A DNA stretch of 64,000 bases from Microbacterium lushaniae (GCF_008727775.1 NZ_CP044232.1:806001-870000), one strand, 5' to 3'; shown: positions 34,264-43,443, counted from the first letter of the stretch. Numbers and translations: made by a program. Notes: generated by a model from the sequence alone, not told the origin.

Positions 34264-34439
34264 CCGCGGTGGCCGTGTAAGCCGCCCACGGGAGTGCCCG
34301 GCTGAGCTCAAGGAGTTCAGGTCGGGGTAGCGGGTGAGCCGACCCGGAGACCCGAGGCCAGAGTGGGTGGGGTCTCGGGGATGGTCCGGGACGGGGCTCC
34401 GCGCTCACCTCGCTCCCGACCTGAACCGGCCCCCTGCTG

Positions 34440-34523
34440 CCCTAACTCCGCAAAACTGCGCCCGGGAACCGGTTGGAACGTGCGTTCGGGGGGCATCTCC
34501 GGGCCAGTTTTGAGGAGTTCGGG
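34440..34523. repeat. 84-bp palindromic element, copy 3 (covarying arms)
   Basis: Left arm CCCTAACTCCGCAAAAC pairs with right arm GTTTTGAGGAGTTCGGG. Relative to copy 1, the left A replaces G and the right T replaces C at the paired position, so the stem is kept by compensating change. It ends 104 bp before the stop of the lipoprotein gene that reads toward it. Confidence 0.8.
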
Positions 34524-34626
34524 CCGGGGTGGCCGCGCCGACCAGCCGGGATACCTGCAGCGGCGGAGCCGGGGTCGCGCACGCCCGCCTCCCTCGCGAG
34601 CGGATGCGCCGGGCCGAGGTCCGGAC

Positions 34627-35325
34627 TCAGCAGGAGGCGGGGGGCGTCACGTCGGCCTCGACGCCCCAGTTCGTGAACGTCACGTCGAAGGTGCCGACCT
34701 CGTCGGCCCGCACGAGGCGCGACGGCAGGGACGGGCCCGAGGTCGCCACGGTGAGCACGCCGGCGGCGCCGTCCTCGCCCAGCAGTAGATCCACCGACCC
34801 GTCGGCCGGCGCGGTCAGGCCCGACGCATCCGAGGTCAACTCCGTGACCAGGTCGACCGGCTGCACGAGCGGCATCCACCGTTGCACGGCCGGGTCCTCC
34901 GGCGACACGCACGACCACTGCCCGGCCGGCAGGGCGAGCTGCCCGGCGACGGCGGGGGAGGGGCGCACCCACGCATCGCCCGCGTCCACGACGATCGAGG
35001 TCGCGGCGCCGTCGACGGTGACCTCGGCGGTCCACGTCTGCTCGTCGCCGACACGGCTCACCCGCAGCTCGCGGCCGGATGCGGCATCCCGGTAGCCGCC
35101 CGCGACCTCCACCCCGCCGGCCGCCCGCATCGCGCGGATCACGCTGTCCCGCGCGCCCGGCGCCGGCAGCAGCGCGACGCCGTTGCCGTGGGCGGCGGGA
35201 TCGTACGTGGACAGGTCGGCCGTGGTCGGGGTGGGCACCGGCTCGGCGGGCGCCCCGGCGCATCCCGCCAGCAACGCGGCGGTCGCCGCGAGCACGGCCA
35301 GGGCGCGGATGCGGCGGTCAGTCAT
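34627..35325 (-). CDS. Putative lipoprotein at the edge of the type VII locus
   Basis: A 232-residue protein with a lipoprotein signal (RIRALAVLAATAALLAGC; lipobox LLAGC, lipidated C22), then a Pro/Thr linker and a beta-rich domain with two further cysteines (WSCVSPEDP and the final C). I do not recognise a family. It would sit on the outer face of the membrane. Its start overlaps the stop of the membrane gene 35318-36079 by eight bases, so the two form a small operon divergent from the secretion operon and may supply cell-surface parts of that system; that link is by position only. Confidence 0.72.
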   Translation of the reverse strand: MTDRRIRALAVLAATAALLAGCAGAPAEPVPTPTTADLSTYDPAAHGNGVALLPAPGARDSVIRAMRAAGGVEVAGGYRDAASGRELRVSRVGDEQTWTAEVTVDGAATSIVVDAGDAWVRPSPAVAGQLALPAGQWSCVSPEDPAVQRWMPLVQPVDLVTELTSDASGLTAPADGSVDLLLGEDGAAGVLTVATSGPSLPSRLVRADEVGTFDVTFTNWGVEADVTPPASC

Positions 35326-36079
35326 CCGCCACGCAGGCCGACGCGCCGCCCTGATCGGCCACCGTCGCCGCGTCCAGGGCCACCTTGGCGGTCTCGTTGC
35401 CCTCGGCGGGGCGCACCACGACGCACGAGCGGTCGTCGATGAATCCCATGCCCGTCGGGATCCACGCCTCGGTGCCGGTGACCAGCTGCGACACGTCCAG
35501 CTCGTCCCCGCCCGGTCCGCCCACGACGATCACCTGATAGGCGACGTCGGGGCCCGACCACGACACGTGCACGTTGTCGTCGCCGGCGTCCAGGGTCAGG
35601 CCGGTCGCGGCAGGTCGCGGGTTCAGCAGGCCCAGCACGACGAAGACGGCCAGGGCGATGAGCGCCAGCAGGGTCGTGATCGCGGAGACCAGGAACGCCG
35701 GATGCTTCCACATCGGGCGCGGCGTGATCTGAGCCTCTTCGAGCTCGGGCAGGACATCGGCGGCGCTTTCGAGGGGTCGGATCTCGCCGGCCGTCGCCGA
35801 CAGGCTCGAGCGGCCGGAATCCCAGCCGATGCGCGCAGGGGCGGCGTCGGCCGGCGGCTGCTCGAAGTGCGTGGGGGCGAACACCGGCGCACCGGTGATC
35901 GGCGGCGCCGAACGGCGAGGGGCGGCCACGGTGGCGGCGGGGATGCCCTGGGCGGGTCGCCAATCGGTGTGACCGGGCTCACGGTCGGCAGGGTCGGCCA
36001 GTGCCGCTCCCGAGCGCGCGACGCCGGGACCGTCGGCCGCGTCGCGTTGCGCTCGGCGCGTCGGGATGCTCTCGCTCAT
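35318..36079 (-). CDS. Single-pass membrane protein with cytoplasmic N-terminal tail and external beta domain
   Basis: A 253-residue protein. Residues 1-120 are hydrophilic, proline- and alanine-rich, and probably disordered in the cytoplasm. One transmembrane helix follows (FLVSAITTLLALIALAVFVVLGLL), then a fibronectin-III-like external domain (LTLDAGDDNVHVSWSGPDVAYQVIVVGGPGG) with two cysteines that could pair. The topology is that of a membrane anchor between cytosolic and cell-wall components. It starts 78 bp from the divergent secretion operon. No homologue is recognised; a scaffold role in the type VII apparatus is a hypothesis. Confidence 0.7.
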   Translation of the reverse strand: MSESIPTRRAQRDAADGPGVARSGAALADPADREPGHTDWRPAQGIPAATVAAPRRSAPPITGAPVFAPTHFEQPPADAAPARIGWDSGRSSLSATAGEIRPLESAADVLPELEEAQITPRPMWKHPAFLVSAITTLLALIALAVFVVLGLLNPRPAATGLTLDAGDDNVHVSWSGPDVAYQVIVVGGPGGDELDVSQLVTGTEAWIPTGMGFIDDRSCVVVRPAEGNETAKVALDAATVADQGGASACVADD

Positions 36080-36126
36080 ACCACGCTCCGGAACCCCGGG
36101 TCGGAGCCGGGCACCCGCTTATCATA

Positions 36127-36140
36127 GTCAGAATCCTGAC
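36127..36140. promoter_or_regulatory. Short inverted repeat in the promoter region of the type VII operon
   Basis: GTCAG-AATC-CTGAC lies 18 bp before ATG 36158 and directly after an AT-rich TTATCATAGT stretch (36119-36128) that could be the -10. A protein bound here would block early transcription of the secretion operon. It is short, so the case is modest. Confidence 0.35.
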
Positions 36141-36157
36141 CATCCTTTGGAGGCGCT

Positions 36158-37165
36158 ATGCCCCGCTCGCCCCTGCGCATCGTCGGCGCCGCCGCGGCGT
36201 TCCTGGTGTGCATGGGCCTCGGGGCGACCTCGGTCGCCGCGGCGGCGCCGGAGGATCCCGCCGCCGACAGCGGGGTGATCGAGATCCCCTACGGTGAGCC
36301 CGTCGACGTGCGCCCCAGCGCCGGGTGGACGCTCGACTGCGCGGGGGTGGGCAGCCTCGACGGCGTCGAGGTGGCGTGCACTGACGAAGGCGTCACCCTC
36401 TCCGCCCCCTACGCCCCCGACCATCCCGAGCAGGTGCTCGTGGTGCCGCTTCGGGCAGGGTCCGCCGCCGCGGAGGTGCGCTACCGCGTGCGGCTGGGGC
36501 CGCCCGCCGCGCCGGAGATCGGCGCATCCGACATCGACGTGCCGCTGCCGGTCGGGCGGCAGAGTCTCATCCCGCTCACCCTGCTCGAGCTGACGTGCGT
36601 GCTGTGCGCCGACGCGCGCGTGGAGATCGGCGAGGTCCTGCCGGCCTCGGCGCTGGTGGGGGTGGGCCCCGCCCATCTGGCTGTGCGGCCGGCCGAGGCG
36701 GGTCCGATCACGGTGAAGATGACGGTCACCGACGATGCCGGCCAATCCGTCGACGCCGAACTGACCCTCGCCGCCGTCGCCGCCACCGACGGCGGCCCGG
36801 TCGCCGTGCACGTGAGCGGACCCGAGCTGCGCCCCGTCGCGGAACTGGTCGCCGGCGACGACGTCACGGTGTCCTGCCTGGCCCTCAGCCCGCGCCTGTC
36901 GTGCGGCCCCGACGGCGAGCTCACCCTCGCCGGGGAGTCGGATGCGGCGGTGCAGGCCGCGTTCCGCGTGATCGACGCCGACGGCCGGCAGTCGCTCGGG
37001 AGCATCACCGTCGGCCCCGAGCTGCCGGCCGCCCCGGTGGCGCCGCTGTGGGCCGACAGCGCCGACCTGGGTATCGTCGTGCCGGTGCCGCCCGAAGAGG
37101 ACTCCACCGCACCCTCGCTTCTCACACCCCTCGCCCGCATCCTGCAGGAGGTACCGGCGTCATGA
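36158..37165 (+). CDS. Secreted beta-domain protein, first gene of the type VII operon
   Basis: A 335-residue protein with a clear signal peptide (PRSPLRIVGAAAAFLVCMGLGATSVAAAA, cleavage near residue 30). The mature part looks like two or three Ig-like beta domains with spaced cysteines (DCAG, ACTD, TCVLC, SCLA, SCGP) and no C-terminal anchor. No family is recognised. TTTGGAGG provides a strong ribosome site. The stop overlaps the EssC/EccC start by ATGA, which ties it to the secretion machine; an extracytoplasmic channel or chaperone function is possible but not shown. Confidence 0.75.
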   Translation: MPRSPLRIVGAAAAFLVCMGLGATSVAAAAPEDPAADSGVIEIPYGEPVDVRPSAGWTLDCAGVGSLDGVEVACTDEGVTLSAPYAPDHPEQVLVVPLRAGSAAAEVRYRVRLGPPAAPEIGASDIDVPLPVGRQSLIPLTLLELTCVLCADARVEIGEVLPASALVGVGPAHLAVRPAEAGPITVKMTVTDDAGQSVDAELTLAAVAATDGGPVAVHVSGPELRPVAELVAGDDVTVSCLALSPRLSCGPDGELTLAGESDAAVQAAFRVIDADGRQSLGSITVGPELPAAPVAPLWADSADLGIVVPVPPEEDSTAPSLLTPLARILQEVPAS

Positions 37166-40100
37166 CGCTCCGGCTCACGATCGATCGCCCCACCGACGCC
37201 GCCCGCCGCCCAGAGTCCTGGGTGGTGAAGGTGGATGCGGCGACCACCGTGTCGGAGCTGGCCGAATCGCTGAAGGTCGATCCCGATCTGCTGGCGCCGG
37301 GAGCCGACACCGCGGAGAGCCTCGCCGAGTCCGGCGTGCACAGCGGCGTCCGCGTCCCGGCCGCCTCGCCCGTCGTGATCTCTCCGGGCCGGTTGCGGCT
37401 GGAGTTCGTCGCCGGTCCCTTCGCCGGCGAGGTCGTGCCGCTCGAACCCGGTCAGGAGGTCTCGATCGGACGCGGCAACGACGCGCACATCTGCGTGGCC
37501 GATCCGCACCTGGGCGGGCGCCACGCGACCCTCACGGCGGTGGGCGGCATGTCGCCCGACGGATCGTTCGCGCCGCTGACGGCGACCGTGTCGCTGACCG
37601 ATCCGCAGGGTCACCTCGTCGTCAACGGCGCCGAGACGGCCGCCGCCGTCCAGATCGTGCCCGCCGACCTGGTGCAGCTGGGCAGCAGCATCGTCCGCAT
37701 CGGACTGGCCCCCGCTCCCGACGCCGACCTGACCGTCGACGAGGTCGGCACCCGGGCGTTCAACCGGCCCTCCCGCATCCGGCCGGCGCGACAGGTCCCC
37801 GTCGTCGCGCTCCCCAGCGACAAGCCCGACGAAGCCGACGGTTCGCCGCTGCCGTGGCTGTCGGCGCTCATCCCGATCGTCCTGGGCGTCACCCTCGCCG
37901 TCGTGTTCCAGCGCCCGATCATGCTCATGATGGCCGCCGCCTCGCCCATCATGGTCGTCGGGTCGTTCATCATGAACAAGCGCCTCGCCGAGCGCAAGGG
38001 CCAGCGCACCGAGGCCGAATGGGTGCAGGACATCCACGACGCCCGTGCCCGCATCGCCGAACTCGCCCGCGACCAGCGGCTGGACTTGTGGTACCGGCAC
38101 CTGGATCCCGTGGTCATCCGCGACATCGCGACGCGGCCGCTGGCCCGCCTGTGGGAGCGCCGGCGCACCGACACCGACGCCCTCCGGGTGCGCGTCGGCG
38201 TCGCCGAGACGCCGCTGGAGGTGCGGTTCGAGGGCGGACCGCAGAAGGAGCGCACGCTGGAGCGGCGCGTGGGGGTCTCGCCCGCGCCGGTGTCGGTCGA
38301 CCTCGCCGCGGGCCCCGTCGGCGTGAGCGGCCCCGCCGACGTCACCGCGGGCCTGGCCCGCGCGATGATCACCGAGCTGGCCACGCTCCGCTCGCCCCGC
38401 GACCTGCAGTTCATCGTGCTGTGCGACCGCGAGCAGGAGTCCACGTGGTCGTGGGTGCAGTGGCTCCCGCACCTGAACGCCGGCGCCGGCCCGGTGGCCC
38501 TCATCGGCAACACCGACCACACCCGCCGCGAGCGTCTGCGCGAGCTCGGCGCGCTCCTGGACGCCCGGATGCGGGTCGCCGGCGAACGGCGCGGCGCCTC
38601 TGCCGACGCGCAGATCGTGCTCGTCATCGACGGCGCGCGGCGCTACCGCATGCTCCCGGGCATGGTGACGATCCTGGAGAAGGGCGCACTGTTCGGCATC
38701 CACGTGCTCGCGATCGACAGCGACCGCTCGCGCCTGCCCGAGGAGGCCGCATCCGTCGTGGCCGTCGACGGCGTCGATCCGCTCCTGGGCCGCGTGGAGT
38801 CGGCGGAGGAGTACTACGCCCCGGTGCTGCTGGATCAGGTCAGCCTCGCGTACGCCGAAGACATCGCGCGTGCCCTGTGCCCCATCGAGCACGTGCGCGG
38901 CGTCGGCGACGACGCCACCCTGCCCTCGAGCGTGCGCTACAGCGAGCTCATGGGGATCGACCTGGACGACCCGCGTCCGATCGCCGAGCAGTGGCAGCTG
39001 GTCCCGCGGCAGTCGTACGTCGTGGTGGGCGCCGGCACCGAGGGGGAGTTCGCGATCGACATCGCCTCCGACGGCCCGCACGCGCTCGTGGCCGGGACGA
39101 CGGGATCGGGCAAGTCGGAGTTCCTGCAGACCCTCGTGATCTCCCTCGCCCTGGCCAACCGCCCGGATGCGCTGAACTTCGTGCTCATCGACTACAAGGG
39201 CGGGTCGGCCTTCGCCGACTGCAGCCGCCTGCCGCACACCGTCGGCATGGTGACCAACCTCGACGCGCGCGAGACCGAGCGGGCCCTCGCCTCCCTCGAC
39301 GCGGAGCTGAAGCGCCGCGAGCGCGTCCTGCGCGACGACATCGGGGCGAAGGACGTCGACGCGGCGTGGGAGAAAGACCCCGACGCGGCGGCACGGCTGG
39401 GCCTTGCACGCCTCATGATCGTGGTCGACGAGTTCGCCGAGCTGAAGACCGAGCTGCCCGACTTCATCAACGGCCTCGTGCGCATCGCGCGCGTGGGCCG
39501 CTCGCTGGGCGTCAACCTCGTCCTGGCCACGCAGCGCCCCTCCGGCGTCATCACGCCCGAGATGCAGTCCAACATCAACCTGCGCGTCGCGCTGCGCGTG
39601 ACCGACCGCGCCGACTCCGGCGATGTCATCGGAACACCGGATGCGGCGCTCATCCCCGCCGGCTCACCGGGCCGCGGGTATGTGCGCGCGGGCCTGGACG
39701 CCGCGCCCATCCCGTTCCAGACCGCACGGGTCGCCGCCCTGCGCCTGGGCCACCAGCGCACCGCGCGCGTGCTCCCTCCCGCTGCGCGCGTGGAATGGCA
39801 GACGCTCGGTCTCCCGCCGCGCTACCCCTCCGCGACCGAGCAGGCCACGCACCGTCCCGACCAGGACGACACCGATCTGCGCGCCCTCGTCCAGCTGGCC
39901 GGGCAGGCGGCGCAGCTGCTGGGCGTGCCCAAGAGCCCCTCGCCGTGGCTCTTGCCGCTGCCCGACGTGCTGCCCTTGGATCGCTTCGACGACGGAGCCG
40001 TGCCCGAGGGTGCGGTGATTCTGGGTCTGGAGGACGTCCCCAGCGAGCAGACCCAGCGCCCGCTGGTGTGGAGCATCCTGGACGACTCCCACCTGCTGCT

Positions 40101-41505
40101 GTTCGGCGGCAGCCGCTCCGGCCGCACGACCGCGCTGCGCACGCTGCTGTCGCAGGTCGTGCTGCGCTTCACTCCCGCCGACCTGCACCTGTACGTCGTG
40201 GACTGGGGCAACGGTGCCCTCCTGCCGCTGGCGGGTTCCCCGCACACCGGCGCGGTCATCACCCCGCAGGATGCCGAGCGGCTGCCGCGCCTGCTCGGAC
40301 GCCTCGCCGGCGAGCTGTCGCGCCGTCAGGGCGTGCTCGCCCAGGCGTCCGTCGGCAGCATCGCCGAGCAGCGGCGCACGGCCGATCCGCGCGAGGCGCT
40401 CGCCTACGCGATCGTCGTGATCGACGGCTGGGAGCGGCTGTCGGCCTCCCTCAGTCCCGACGAGATGGTGAGCGTGCGCGACCAGATGCTCCGGCTGCTG
40501 CGTGAGGGCCCGGCCGTCGGCATCCGTCTGGTCGTCACGGCCGACCGCAGCATCCCGTCCGACCGCATCGCGAGCTTCATCGACACGCAGTACGCGCTGC
40601 CGATGCGCGACGTCAACGACTACCGCGGCGCCGGCATCATGGTGCGGGAGATTCCGCCCGACATGCCGGCCGGTCGCGTCCTGTTCGGCGCCGACGGGGC
40701 GGAGGGCCAGATCGCCGTCGTGTCGGCAGACACCTCCGGCGAGGCGCAGGCCGCGAACCTGCGCGGCACCGTCGAGCACGCCGCCGCGCACTTCGCCCGC
40801 TTCCCGCAGCTGGCCGAGCTGCCCGCTGCGGTGCGCGTGGACCCCCTGCCCTCGCACATCGGGCTGTCGGATGCCGCGAAGCTGCCGCTGGCCGAGCCGG
40901 ATGCCGCGGAGACCCCGGTGGTCGGCGTCGGCGGCGACACGCTGTCGCGCTTCACGATCGACTGGCCGGAGGTGGGCGGGTTCATCGTCGTGGGTGACCG
41001 CCGCAGCGGCAAGACCGACGCGCTGGCGCTCATCGCCCACCAGCTCGGCTGGGCGGGCACGCCGATGGCTGTCGTGGCCGCCGCCGGCTCCGTGCTGGCG
41101 GAGGTCGCCGCAGCCCACAACGTGCCCGTGCTGACCTCGGCGGCCACCGCAGAGCAGATCGAGCAGGCCATCGCGGGGGAGGGCGTCGTCACCGTGATCG
41201 TCGACGACGCCGAAGCGATCCGCGACTCGGTGCTCGAGCGTGCGCTCGTGGCTGCGCGCACCCGCCTGCGGTTCATCATCTCCCTCGGCGCCGACTCCGC
41301 CGGCACCGCGATCAGCGGCGTGGTCACCGACGCGAAGCGCGGACGCACCGGTCTGGTGCTCTCCCCGACGTCGACCATCCTCGGCACGCAGCTGTTCAGC
41401 ACGCAGATCCCGCGGCCGTTCGTCGGTCGAGGAGCGCCCGGGTCGGGCGTGCTCTTCGCGGCGGGCGGATACAGCGCGGTGCAGGTGCCCGATCTGCGCG
41501 CGTGA
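37162..41505 (+). CDS. EssC/EccC-type type VII secretion ATPase with FHA domain
   Basis: A 1447-residue FtsK/SpoIIIE-type motor. Residues 1-70 look ubiquitin- or FHA-like; residues 75-190 are an FHA domain (VSIGRGNDAHICVADPHLGGRHATL). Two membrane segments follow at about 230-275. Three ATPase domains are present. The first has Walker A GTTGSGKSE (K651) and Walker B VVDEFAEL (D756-E757). The second has GGSRSGRTT, with arginine R988 where lysine is expected. The third has GDRRSGKTD (K1284). The first domain is thus the likely active one, with the others probably binding substrate signals, as known for EccC. The FHA placement resembles Firmicute EssC more than mycobacterial EccC. The start overlaps the preceding stop. 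Confidence 0.94.
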   Translation: MTLRLTIDRPTDAARRPESWVVKVDAATTVSELAESLKVDPDLLAPGADTAESLAESGVHSGVRVPAASPVVISPGRLRLEFVAGPFAGEVVPLEPGQEVSIGRGNDAHICVADPHLGGRHATLTAVGGMSPDGSFAPLTATVSLTDPQGHLVVNGAETAAAVQIVPADLVQLGSSIVRIGLAPAPDADLTVDEVGTRAFNRPSRIRPARQVPVVALPSDKPDEADGSPLPWLSALIPIVLGVTLAVVFQRPIMLMMAAASPIMVVGSFIMNKRLAERKGQRTEAEWVQDIHDARARIAELARDQRLDLWYRHLDPVVIRDIATRPLARLWERRRTDTDALRVRVGVAETPLEVRFEGGPQKERTLERRVGVSPAPVSVDLAAGPVGVSGPADVTAGLARAMITELATLRSPRDLQFIVLCDREQESTWSWVQWLPHLNAGAGPVALIGNTDHTRRERLRELGALLDARMRVAGERRGASADAQIVLVIDGARRYRMLPGMVTILEKGALFGIHVLAIDSDRSRLPEEAASVVAVDGVDPLLGRVESAEEYYAPVLLDQVSLAYAEDIARALCPIEHVRGVGDDATLPSSVRYSELMGIDLDDPRPIAEQWQLVPRQSYVVVGAGTEGEFAIDIASDGPHALVAGTTGSGKSEFLQTLVISLALANRPDALNFVLIDYKGGSAFADCSRLPHTVGMVTNLDARETERALASLDAELKRRERVLRDDIGAKDVDAAWEKDPDAAARLGLARLMIVVDEFAELKTELPDFINGLVRIARVGRSLGVNLVLATQRPSGVITPEMQSNINLRVALRVTDRADSGDVIGTPDAALIPAGSPGRGYVRAGLDAAPIPFQTARVAALRLGHQRTARVLPPAARVEWQTLGLPPRYPSATEQATHRPDQDDTDLRALVQLAGQAAQLLGVPKSPSPWLLPLPDVLPLDRFDDGAVPEGAVILGLEDVPSEQTQRPLVWSILDDSHLLLFGGSRSGRTTALRTLLSQVVLRFTPADLHLYVVDWGNGALLPLAGSPHTGAVITPQDAERLPRLLGRLAGELSRRQGVLAQASVGSIAEQRRTADPREALAYAIVVIDGWERLSASLSPDEMVSVRDQMLRLLREGPAVGIRLVVTADRSIPSDRIASFIDTQYALPMRDVNDYRGAGIMVREIPPDMPAGRVLFGADGAEGQIAVVSADTSGEAQAANLRGTVEHAAAHFARFPQLAELPAAVRVDPLPSHIGLSDAAKLPLAEPDAAETPVVGVGGDTLSRFTIDWPEVGGFIVVGDRRSGKTDALALIAHQLGWAGTPMAVVAAAGSVLAEVAAAHNVPVLTSAATAEQIEQAIAGEGVVTVIVDDAEAIRDSVLERALVAARTRLRFIISLGADSAGTAISGVVTDAKRGRTGLVLSPTSTILGTQLFSTQIPRPFVGRGAPGSGVLFAAGGYSAVQVPDLRA

Positions 41506-41606
41506 GCACGTCGCGACCGGTGGCCGCAAGCTCCTCCGCTCGCGCGTAAGCTGGGGGGTTGTGTGCGGACGGGGGTCCGCACCATTCCGATGCGAGGATG
41601 CGCTTC

Positions 41607-42212
41607 ATGAGCACGCAGTGCCGGTTCTGTGGTGCGGCTGTCCGGCCGAACACGATGTTCTGCCCGTCGTGCGGTCAGATCGTGGTGGCGGATGCGCCCG
41701 CGGTCGCCGCCAGCGTCCTCCCACCGCCGTTCCGCACGACCGGGGGCGGCCCGCGCGAGCCGCAGGCCGTCGCCGCACCTGTCGCGCCGCCCGAGCCGGT
41801 GGCGCCCGTCCCGCTGCCCGACCTCGCGCAGCCGCCGGCCCGCCCGGCCTCGGTGGCCCCGCCGGCACCCGTGGCACCGGCCGCGCTGGCGTTGCGGATG
41901 CCGCAGGGCGCCGAGGTCGCGATCGACCAGGTGCTCGTGCTGGGGCGCAACCCCGCGGGCCGCGCGGCCGATCACGGCGGTGCGCCCATCGAGGTGGCCG
42001 ACCCGACGCGCTCGGTGTCGCGCGTGCACCTCGTGGTGCGGCCGTCCGGCCCCGGCGAGGCCTCGGCAGAAGACGCCGGATCGGGTAACGGAACCCTCCT
42101 CGAGCGCGGCGGTGCGCGGCATCCGCTGCGCCCGCGCGACCCCGTCGCGATCCACGCCGGCGATCGCCTGATCCTCGGCGACGTCGTGGTCGAGGTGGGG
42201 ACGGCGCGGTAG
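41607..42212 (+). CDS. Zinc-ribbon and FHA domain protein
   Basis: A 201-residue protein. Residues 1-22 form a zinc ribbon (CRFCGAAVRPNTMFCPSCGQ, two CxxC pairs), then an Ala/Pro linker, then an FHA domain at residues 95-201 (LVLGRNPAGRAADHGGAPIEVADPTRSVSRVHLVVR, GSGNGT). FHA domains bind phosphothreonine, so it may tie the secretion ATPase to Ser/Thr kinase signals; no kinase lies in the window. ATG 41607 is chosen because GAGG lies nine bases upstream. TAAGCT at 41547 could be a -10. The next gene starts 10 bp after its stop. Confidence 0.88.
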   Translation: MSTQCRFCGAAVRPNTMFCPSCGQIVVADAPAVAASVLPPPFRTTGGGPREPQAVAAPVAPPEPVAPVPLPDLAQPPARPASVAPPAPVAPAALALRMPQGAEVAIDQVLVLGRNPAGRAADHGGAPIEVADPTRSVSRVHLVVRPSGPGEASAEDAGSGNGTLLERGGARHPLRPRDPVAIHAGDRLILGDVVVEVGTAR

Positions 42213-42222
42213 GTTCGTCGCC

Positions 42223-43035
42223 ATGACGGAGAGCGCTCCCGCCGAGAGACTGACCGAAGCCGTCGCCTTCGACGCCGACCGGGAGCAGCTGAACGCCGCC
42301 TTGCGTCGCAACACGTGGTACCTCGCGGGGTACCTCGCGATTGCCGCGGTCGTGGTGGCCGGCATCGTCGCGCTCGCCGTCACTGAGTTCGGGCGGCTCG
42401 CGACCTACTTCCTCCTGAGCCTCCTGCTCCTCATCATCCTGGCGAACGTCGTGCTCGGCCTGCATCTTCGCCGCCGGCTGCGGACCTTCCTGCGTGCGGG
42501 CGATCCCCTTCTTCTCCTCTCACCCCACGCCGTGGTCTTCTCCGGCGTCCCGCCCATCCCGTGGTCCGATGTGCTGGGAGCGGTCTACTGCGACGAGCGG
42601 GCGAACCTGGCTGCCGGGGGCGGTATCGGGCGGTGGATGAAGCGCCTCACCTACCGCTCGGGCGGCTCGCAGGTCACCCTCGTCGTGGGCATCGCCCGGC
42701 CGAAGCGGTTCCGTGAGGGTGCGGCGGGCGGCCTTACGCGCTATCTGAGTGCGTCGTTCGACCTCGGCGGCATCACGCTGCCCGTGGACACGGCCCTGGG
42801 CGACGTCCAGCTGAGAGCGCTTGCCGGCTCGCTCCGCGCCCTGGCGGAGGGGGAGTCGTGCGCTATCTCGAGACGGACGACGCCCGCCGCGTCGGCCGTG
42901 CGGCCGCTTCCATGGCCACCGGACGCCCGATGCGCCGAGACGCCTGAAATGAATTTCCGTTCATACTCGGCGCCCCGAACGCAATCCCATTCTCCAGCGC
43001 GTCGTTTATGTGCTAGAACTATGCGGAACCTATGA
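42223..43035 (+). CDS. Two-helix membrane protein, probable 3' frameshift
   Basis: A frame of 270 residues with two transmembrane helices at 29-75 (YLAGYLAIAAVVVAGIVALAV; FLLSLLLLIILANVVLGLHL) and a cytoplasmic PH-like domain (LLLLSPHAVVFSGVPPIPWSDVLGAVY). After residue 209 the sequence turns unlike protein (SRRTTPAASAVRPLPWPP...) and runs into AT-rich non-coding DNA. In another frame from about 42850 a normal ending, VVRYLETDDARRVGRAAASMATG, stops at 42947. Adding one G to the G run at 42849-42853 joins them into a protein of about 240 residues. So the true end is probably 42947, by a frameshift or sequencing error. TAGGTT seven nucleotides before the ATG suggests its own leaderless promoter. 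Confidence 0.6.
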   Translation: MTESAPAERLTEAVAFDADREQLNAALRRNTWYLAGYLAIAAVVVAGIVALAVTEFGRLATYFLLSLLLLIILANVVLGLHLRRRLRTFLRAGDPLLLLSPHAVVFSGVPPIPWSDVLGAVYCDERANLAAGGGIGRWMKRLTYRSGGSQVTLVVGIARPKRFREGAAGGLTRYLSASFDLGGITLPVDTALGDVQLRALAGSLRALAEGESCAISRRTTPAASAVRPLPWPPDARCAETPEMNFRSYSAPRTQSHSPARRLCARTMRNL

Positions 43036-43072
43036 CCCGGGCGGCTGAACGCCCTGAACCACGGAGGATCAC
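42948..43072 (+). promoter_or_regulatory. AT-richer promoter and leader of the WXG100 operon
   Basis: The GC content drops sharply here. TAGAAC at 43014-43019, in the context TATGTGCTAGAACTATG, is a plausible -10, followed by about 45 nt of untranslated leader and the ribosome site GGAGG at 43062-43066. It would drive the three WXG100 genes and the downstream toxin module separately from the EssC operon. Confidence 0.5.
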
Positions 43073-43366
43073 ATGGCGGACATCAAAGTCACCTCGGAGT
43101 CGCTTTCGGGCGTCGCGAACCAGCTCTCTTCGGGAGCCGCTTCGATCGAGTCGCAGCTGAGCAACCTCAAGTCGCTCGTGCAGGGACTCATCGCCGGCGA
43201 CTGGGGCGGGGCCGCCTCGCAGTCGTTCAACGAGCTGTACGAGCAGTGGGATGCAGCCGGCCTGCAGCTGAAGGAATCCCTCACCGGGATCAGCGACCAG
43301 CTCTCGAAGGCCGCCCTGGCCTACGAGGAGTCGGAGAACAACATCAGCAACAGCTTCCGCGCCTGA
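43073..43366 (+). CDS. WXG100-family (ESAT-6-like) secreted protein 1
   Basis: A 97-residue protein with the helix-turn-helix hairpin of the family: helix one ends at DWGG (the WxG turn, W44-G45-G46), and helix two ends with a C-terminal YEESE tail that fits the Y-x-x-x-D/E secretion signal. Lengths, charge pattern and the LSGVANQLSSGAASIESQLSNL start are typical of EsxA. It is expected to leave the cell through the EssC motor, alone or as a dimer with one of the next two proteins. GGAGG is well placed before the ATG. Confidence 0.94.
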   Translation: MADIKVTSESLSGVANQLSSGAASIESQLSNLKSLVQGLIAGDWGGAASQSFNELYEQWDAAGLQLKESLTGISDQLSKAALAYEESENNISNSFRA

Positions 43367-43443
43367 GCATGATCGTAGGGGGCGCCGGGTGACGGCGCCC
43401 CCTGTCGTGGGTGGGCGGCAGGAAAGAGCGTAGGGAGCAGCAG

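Noticed and set aside
33681..34408. Minus-strand ORFs of 160-200 codons in the palindrome-rich gap
   Set aside because: Their repeated peptide blocks come from the duplicated 83-bp elements, they lack start signals, and they would encode the palindromes in frame by chance.
36481..39237. Antisense ORF of about 918 codons opposite the type VII motor gene
   Set aside because: It has low-complexity His/Asp/Arg-rich composition and is covered by the clear FHA and ATPase domains on the plus strand.
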